Source: Kryptolebias marmoratus
Lineage: Eukaryota; Chordata; Actinopteri; Cyprinodontiformes; Rivulidae
NCBI RefSeq assembly: GCF_001649575.2
Contig: NC_051445.1
Span: forward strand, 10,747,652-10,811,651
Reading direction: 5' to 3'
Length of the DNA: 64,000 nucleotides
Positions within the stretch are counted from its first letter, which is position 1. Each line of letters opens with the position of its first letter. Below are positions 59,201-64,000 of the stretch, in pieces. Below the pieces are notes generated by a model. The model searched no databases. It was not told the origin of the DNA and saw nothing but the letters and a program-made list of their open reading frames with translations. A program made the position numbers and the translations under genes.

Positions 59201-59241
59201 TGGTCAAGCAGATTGAGAAGATGAAAAGGAACAACATCTGA
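53265..59241 (+). CDS. tmc4: Transmembrane channel-like protein 4
   Basis: Multi-pass membrane protein of the TMC family; mammalian TMC4 is reported as a voltage-dependent chloride channel linked to salt taste (established knowledge). Exons: 53265-53295, 53389-53587, 54198-54346, 55339-55491, 55959-56044, 56508-56656, 56747-56894, 56991-57149, 57222-57379, 57813-57939, 58090-58187, 58273-58456, 58536-58666, 58757-58912, 58990-59068, 59179-59241; frame intact, 689 residues (human about 706). The cytosolic N-terminus contains [13 protein letters not shown], shared with TMC4. The conserved TMC core has [12 protein letters not shown] and the signature [13 protein letters not shown] spanning an exon join, then [20 protein letters not shown], where the TMC domain is strongest. 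About ten hydrophobic segments are visible. I call tmc4 rather than another TMC from the N-terminal motif and from its place between mboat7 and leng1. The start Met is the first in a short 5' exon and is less certain. Confidence 0.94.
54381..55274. mobile_element. Fold-back mariner/Tc1-like element in tmc4 intron
   Basis: 894 bp flanked by TA dinucleotides, with ends CAGGGTCGGCC / GGCCGACCCTG. The two arms (about 54381-54720 and 54935-55274) are inverted copies of each other over ~340 bp, far longer than normal mariner ends. The centre keeps a reverse-strand remnant of a transposase C-terminus (about 54658-54990), with [20 protein letters not shown], the motif region before the last catalytic residues of IS630-Tc1-mariner enzymes. 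The N-terminal two thirds of the gene is missing, so it is non-autonomous. Confidence 0.88.
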
Positions 59242-60318
59242 CACCCACACCACCTACAGACACGATTAGTGTCTGCAAACAAAAAGACAAATGTATAAAA
59301 TGCGTGTCAACAATCCAGGTTGATCTACAATGAAAATAATGATGTATAAATTGTATTATATTAATGTTAATAATTATGTTTTAATCATAAATATGATCTA
59401 TTAGTTAGTTTTATATTTAAAACCTTTTGTGTCATCTTTTTAACTCTTTTGTATGTACATGGGAAAAGTGCAAAACACAAACTTAAGACAAAACTATAGC
59501 ACGCATCTTACAAAAAAGCAACAATAAAACACATCTGAAACATTTCTAATTATGTTTTTAAATCATTTCACAAAATACACCATTTTATAAAAGAATTAGG
59601 AAAAAGTAAAAACCATAAAAGAGCAAATAAATACAACAAAAAGTCCTACATTTTAAAATTAATTAAAACTTGCTGAATACATATTTTCACGACTTGGAAT
59701 TTGTCATAAAAATGTTTTAAATAGTTTTGTATCTCGAGTTTATTCTATCTTTAAATATTTATTTACTTTTTGTAATCAAAAATATATTTTCTGTTTGATT
59801 GTTTTACAAAATTTTATTTTAAACGCTTTAAAAAGTGAAAGAAGTGTCGCTTTATCGCCCCCTGGTGTCCGGGTTTGTAACTGTGTCAATGCTTTTTGTT
59901 TACTTCCGGTTTGACTCGACTGCTTCCGGTGAGGACTCGAAGCTAATATTAGTAGTGTGTTATGGCTACTCCTCGCAATACGTAGGTGACAGCTTTTCTT
60001 TTTTTCCCTTTTTTAGTCTAACATGCTGAAAAGGTTACTGTGACTGAGCGACTTCTGCTGCTGCGTCATCAACGTAAAGTTGGCAAGTAGTAAACTTATG
60101 CTAATGCTAGCTTTTGGTTTTCAAACAAAGACAACAAAACCGACGCTTATTTGATCGGTGACTCTTAGATCATTTTTGCCCTCGTGTTTTTGCGTTACAT
60201 GTTTCTCCTTTAACACAAACCGACCGGTTTGTCGACCAAACTGAGTGTTTTCTCTCAGGTCGGCTGTCGCTAGCATTCGGAGCTAGCCACCTGCTAATCC
60301 GCGGTCACCAAGGCAACG
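59242..60318 (+). other. tmc4 3' UTR and leng1 5' region
   Basis: AATAAA at 59523-59528 is a plausible tmc4 poly(A) signal. A/T-rich sequence follows, then a switch near 59850 to the leng1 promoter. No other gene. The leng1 leader may be spliced: AATACGTAGGTGAC near 59978 has a weak donor, and CTCTCAG near 60258 an acceptor. Confidence 0.5.
59903..59930 (+). promoter_or_regulatory. Paired ETS sites in the leng1 promoter
   Basis: Two identical ACTTCCGGT/GCTTCCGGT sites, core CTTCCGGT at 59903-59910 and 59923-59930, exactly 20 bp apart, about 390 bp before the leng1 ATG. Paired GABPA/ETS sites near the start are typical of TATA-less housekeeping promoters. Confidence 0.55.
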
Positions 60319-63080
60319 ATGAACATCCTCCCAAAGAAGAGCTGGCACGTCCGCAACAAGGACAACGTCGCGCGCGTGCGGAAGGACGAGGCGCAGGCGG
60401 CGGAGGAGGAGCGCGAGGCCAAGCGTCGCGTGGAGCGTGCGGAGCAGGAGGTGACTGTCCCGGGTGAATGCTGTTGATCGTGGCCGGGGCCGCGGGTTCG
60501 GGGCCCAGGCTGCGTCAGGAACGACATCCGGTGCTTTAATTGTCCCCACCCCGAGAAGAGTTTTACTGTTACAAATTGATTGACAAAAAATACATTCAAA
60601 TTCTGCAAAATACGAATAAAAACTAAGCATAAAGGACCTAAACCTAGAAAGCTTGTGAAGGCAGAGAGTAACTTGCTCAGTACCTGACAAAAAGGGCTGA
60701 TATATATGAAATAATTTTACACTAATGTGCAAATGTGTTAAGTCACCCTTGATTTTTAAACTTTGCTTCCAATGAGACAGACTTTCTTCTAATCTTTTAA
60801 AGTGGTCTTAATCTGCAGCTTTTTCTCTCATGTTCAGTACAAGAACAGTCCCAGTAGTTGTTATTTATAGTCATTTATGAACTGACCTGACTCGAGGGAT
60901 AAAACAGGGTTGTGTCTTCATACAATTTAGCAGAACGGCTCGTTGCAGAGGCACAGTTTGTTTTGGTTTATTTAGATGAATCTACTAATAGTTTAACAAT
61001 AACAAAGTCTGACAGATGGTATTTTAACAACAACAAGGTGATTCCCCAAGATTTACTGCAAATGTGGCATACAGCGGATGATCGACTGGATCTATCAGGT
61101 TCTGGGTCGGGTCCTTGCTGACACCTGCTGGTGTTTGTTTTTAAATTTTGTACTCTAGTTGTCCACTTTCTTGGTCGGGTATGAGGACTGGACAGAAGAC
61201 GAGTGGATAAAATAGTCTAAAAGAAAAACTAAATACTTTCAGACGGCCTGAACCACTTATACAGTCAGTCTGGCCTCTTGGAAGCAAAATGAACAGAACT
61301 AAAGGGATCTTTTACTCTTTACTTTACAGTTTATAAAGTTCAACTAAATATTAGAAACATAAACATACTTTGTTAGGTACTAGACTACTAATGCTCCATC
61401 CGAAGTTGTCCTTGGAAACTCAAGTTGAATATCATTTTCAATGTTAGCGTATTTATTTCTTACACGCAGGGTGTTAACTTTTTAAATATATCTTTAAAGA
61501 TAAGTCCAGTTCAGAGGGATACCATTGGAAAAACCGACCCTCCTGCCTGTGAAATGCCTGTACTGTGACGCTTTATTTATTCTTTATGGTTTTCTAAGAA
61601 CAGTTTCTAATCTCCGCAGGCACGTACAGAGTACCTGAGGAGGAAAGCTCGGGCTTCTCTCCAGCCAGCAGAAGGAAGGAGAGACGACAACGACGACGAT
61701 CAAAGCAAAGGAAGTTTGGAGCATCTGAACCTTTTTCCTCTGGAGGAGTCTTCGGAGAAGAAGGGGAATGAGGAATATCTGAAGGAAAAAAAGGAAGAAC
61801 AGGTGAGAGGGCTCGGGCACTTTAACCTGCAGATGATCCTTCCTTCTAATGTCTGATGTCTAACTTTAGATTAAACAAAAGGTTGTGCTCTTGCACTGAT
61901 TGCAGCCATTACTGTAGGTCTAGTTTCATTTCAATGAGCTCATACATGGACATTCTTATTTAAGTACCTAGCTTATTATTTGAAACAGGTTTGTCAGGAC
62001 ACCAGAATTCAACCTTCCAGGAACTTCCATGATAATTAAGACCAAATAAAATGAAAAATTGGGAAGTATGTTTTTTAAAAAAACAAACAAACAAAAGCTC
62101 CAGTCCAGCTTATTGCCCTCTACTAGCGCTGATGCCCCTGGGACCGCTCCCTTAAAACCACTTTTCTACTCCAGTTTTTACATTTTTCTCACTTGGAAGT
62201 TGATTTTCTTTGCAGAAAAAACAGACGTGAATCAAGTTTTTAAGCCTCAGACAATGTCAGCAAAGAGAAAAATCAAATAAAATGAATTAAATGACAGGAT
62301 AATTAACAAACAGCTGTGCCTTTTGTACCCCTTCCCTCTCTCCTATTTTTCCCACATTTCAAAACAATTTCTTTCTTTTTTTTGTTTAGGAGAAGCAAGA
62401 ACGAGCCATCGGCTTACTCGTGTCCCTGGGACCCCAGCCGGGCTCCGAGGTGACCCCGTGGTACCTGAAGAGCAGAGAGGAAAAGGAGGAGCGTAGGGAG
62501 AAGGACAACAAGAAGGGAATCAGTGAAGAGGAGAGAGAGAAGAAGGACCGAAGGCTGAAGGGCAGCCTGGACCCCATGAACGATATGAAGAAGGCTCTGG
62601 GCGTGTACGAAAGAAGGGAGCACAAGAAGAAGAAACAGGAAAAACGAGACCGAGGAGAAAAGAGGAGCAGCGGAGAGAGGCGAGAACTGCTTTTGATTAT
62701 CGCAAGCACTGCCGTTATTAAATCACTCGATCGGTTAGGAGCGTGTCGATGTAATTCCTGCGACTCTGTCCTGAGAACAAACGGGCTCGGAGTTCTCAAA
62801 AGCGTTTCGCGCGGCGACGAAATTAACGACGTCTGCTTCTGCTTTCAGCTCCGGCCCCAGCTCCATGGAGAGGTTGCGCGCCGAGCGCTTACAGAGGGAG
62901 GCAGAGGAACGGCGGAGAGCGCGGGCCCTCGTCGAACAGCGGAGCGGCAAAGGGAAGGAAGCGGAGAGGGAGGTGGGCGACAGGGACAGGCCCTACAACA
63001 ACGCCTACTTCCCGGAACTCGCTCGCAAGCGACAACGGCGGGATCGGGAGAGCTGGAGAGACGAGATTCTGAAATCCTAA
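60319..63080 (+). CDS. leng1: Leukocyte receptor cluster member 1 homologue, Cir_N-domain protein
   Basis: Small, highly charged, probably nuclear protein of unknown precise role; the N-terminus matches the CBF1-interacting corepressor (Cir_N) domain. Exons 60319-60450, 61620-61802, 62390-62679, 62849-63080; 278 residues (human 264). Starts [20 protein letters not shown], near identical to human. Then EYLRRKAR, a Glu/Lys coiled-coil-like middle, [50 protein letters not shown] and [17 protein letters not shown] near the end. The third exon has no GT donor in the right phase within its coding-like part; a GC donor (GAGAG|GCGAGA at 62680) restores frame to the last exon. The start has strong support, the exon 3 end moderate support. 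Confidence 0.93.
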
Positions 63081-64000
63081 AACTGTTTCATTCGATTGCT
63101 TGAAGGTGGAGATCTTCGCCGAGCCGCTCGAGGAGCAAAGTTTGGTTTCTCCATGAGGTAAACTGGATAAAATTAGGACTTCTGACAGATTTATTTTTGC
63201 TTTAATTTCAGGAAGTTTACGATTAATTACAGTGGACACGAAATCGTGCCTCTATAGTTTACCCTCGGCAGAGCACAGTTCTGGCAGGATCGTCGGTGGT
63301 CGTGCGCAGCTGCAGCCTCCTCTGCTCCTGCAGCGTTTCGCTCATGAGCACATCAGCAGGACAGATGGTTGCCTTCGCAGGGGGCTCCGGCTGCCAACCA
63401 GGGAAACACCGTGAGCACGACTCACATTATTCTCAAATCTGTCGGTGTTAAAAAAAGAAAAGGAACATTATCCTGATGAAACGATGAAAAACTGAACAGG
63501 AGAAATCCGTGTGGCCGCAACGCTGAGCTTCCAGCTGCTGGTGTTTTATTTGATTTTATGTTATGGTATTTTTTTCAGCATCTTTAGATCGGTATCTTTT
63601 GATCTGCAAACTGTTGGTGGAATGAAACTACTTGAAAATATCACCTTGGACTCCAGGAAGATATGACTGGTATTTTTGCTTTATTTTTTTCCTTTTAAAA
63701 CATTTAAACGATGTTCTAAATTCTTGTGTAAAAGGAAAAAAAAGGTTTGCAGTTAAAATAAAAAAACATTACTCTGTTTTTGAAGACAAAGAATTTGGAA
63801 GCGCAAAGGCCTGGTTCCAATACTCGCCCTTCCACCCTCGTGTCCTTCAAACGTACGTTCACGCTGAAGGGTTTGATTGTGGCGTGTTTCCCAGTTCTCC
63901 GGAGTGGTCTTTAGCCCCGCCCCCTTTGCGTGCTACATCCACCTGGCGAAGTATTTACCCATAATTCATTTCTGCATGTGACTTTTTGAATTAAATGGGG
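63081..64000. other. leng1 3' UTR and right edge
   Basis: AATAAA at 63757-63762 is the first clear plus-strand poly(A) signal. The remainder shows no recognisable exon on either strand. Short open frames at 63232-63414 and 63632-63964 have no domain or splice support. Confidence 0.45.

Overview
The window is a gene-rich stretch of vertebrate nuclear DNA, almost certainly from a ray-finned (teleost, probably acanthomorph) fish. The evidence is GT-AG introns at family-conserved positions, fish-type SINEs and LINE remnants, abundant hAT and mariner miniature elements, CA microsatellites, and an rbfox1-like (rbfox1l) paralogue of the kind known from fish. There is one assembly gap (1665-1875). 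Species cannot be fixed from the sequence alone.

Eight protein-coding genes can be assembled exon by exon. From left to right they are: grwd1 (+, 3' part only, 3404-7522); a cdc42ep5-like Borg gene (-, 10372-11295); leng8 (+, 17487-24194, 15 coding exons); rbfox1l (-, 29292-40064, 12 coding exons); rps9 (+, 41942-43295, with its TOP-type promoter near 40860); mboat7 (+, 47124-51596, 8 coding exons); tmc4 (+, 53265-59241, 16 coding exons); and leng1 (+, 60319-63080, 4 coding exons). Every exon junction listed keeps the reading frame. Predicted protein lengths are 307 (Cdc42ep5-like), 842 (Leng8), 385 (Rbfox1l), 194 (Rps9), 472 (Mboat7), 689 (Tmc4) and 278 (Leng1) residues. The visible part of Grwd1 is 340 residues.

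The genes are not a pathway. They are the framework genes that in mammals surround the leukocyte receptor complex (human 19q13.4: LENG1, TMC4, MBOAT7, RPS9, LENG8, CDC42EP5). Here they lie close together with no leukocyte receptor genes among them, and rbfox1l occupies the space between leng8 and rps9. Their jobs are ribosome biogenesis or histone chaperoning (Grwd1), Cdc42 signalling to the cytoskeleton (Cdc42ep5), mRNA processing or export-type SAC3 function (Leng8), alternative splicing (Rbfox1l), the 40S subunit (Rps9), phosphatidylinositol acyl remodelling (Mboat7), a TMC-family membrane channel (Tmc4) and a Cir_N-domain protein (Leng1).

The rest is intronic and intergenic DNA with many repeats: five hAT-like palindromic elements plus one more upstream of a grwd1 exon, a fold-back mariner copy inside tmc4, two tRNA-derived SINEs, a nested LINE remnant, tandem arrays in grwd1 and rbfox1l introns, and a dispersed repeat of about 240 bp that is concentrated around grwd1. 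The most interesting unexplained signals are a pair of homologous snoRNA-like elements in two rps9 introns, coding-looking stretches behind good splice acceptors downstream of leng8, an expanded Leu-Asp repeat in the Borg protein, and a likely GC-AG intron in leng1. No prokaryotic-style system, CRISPR array or new enzyme cassette is present.
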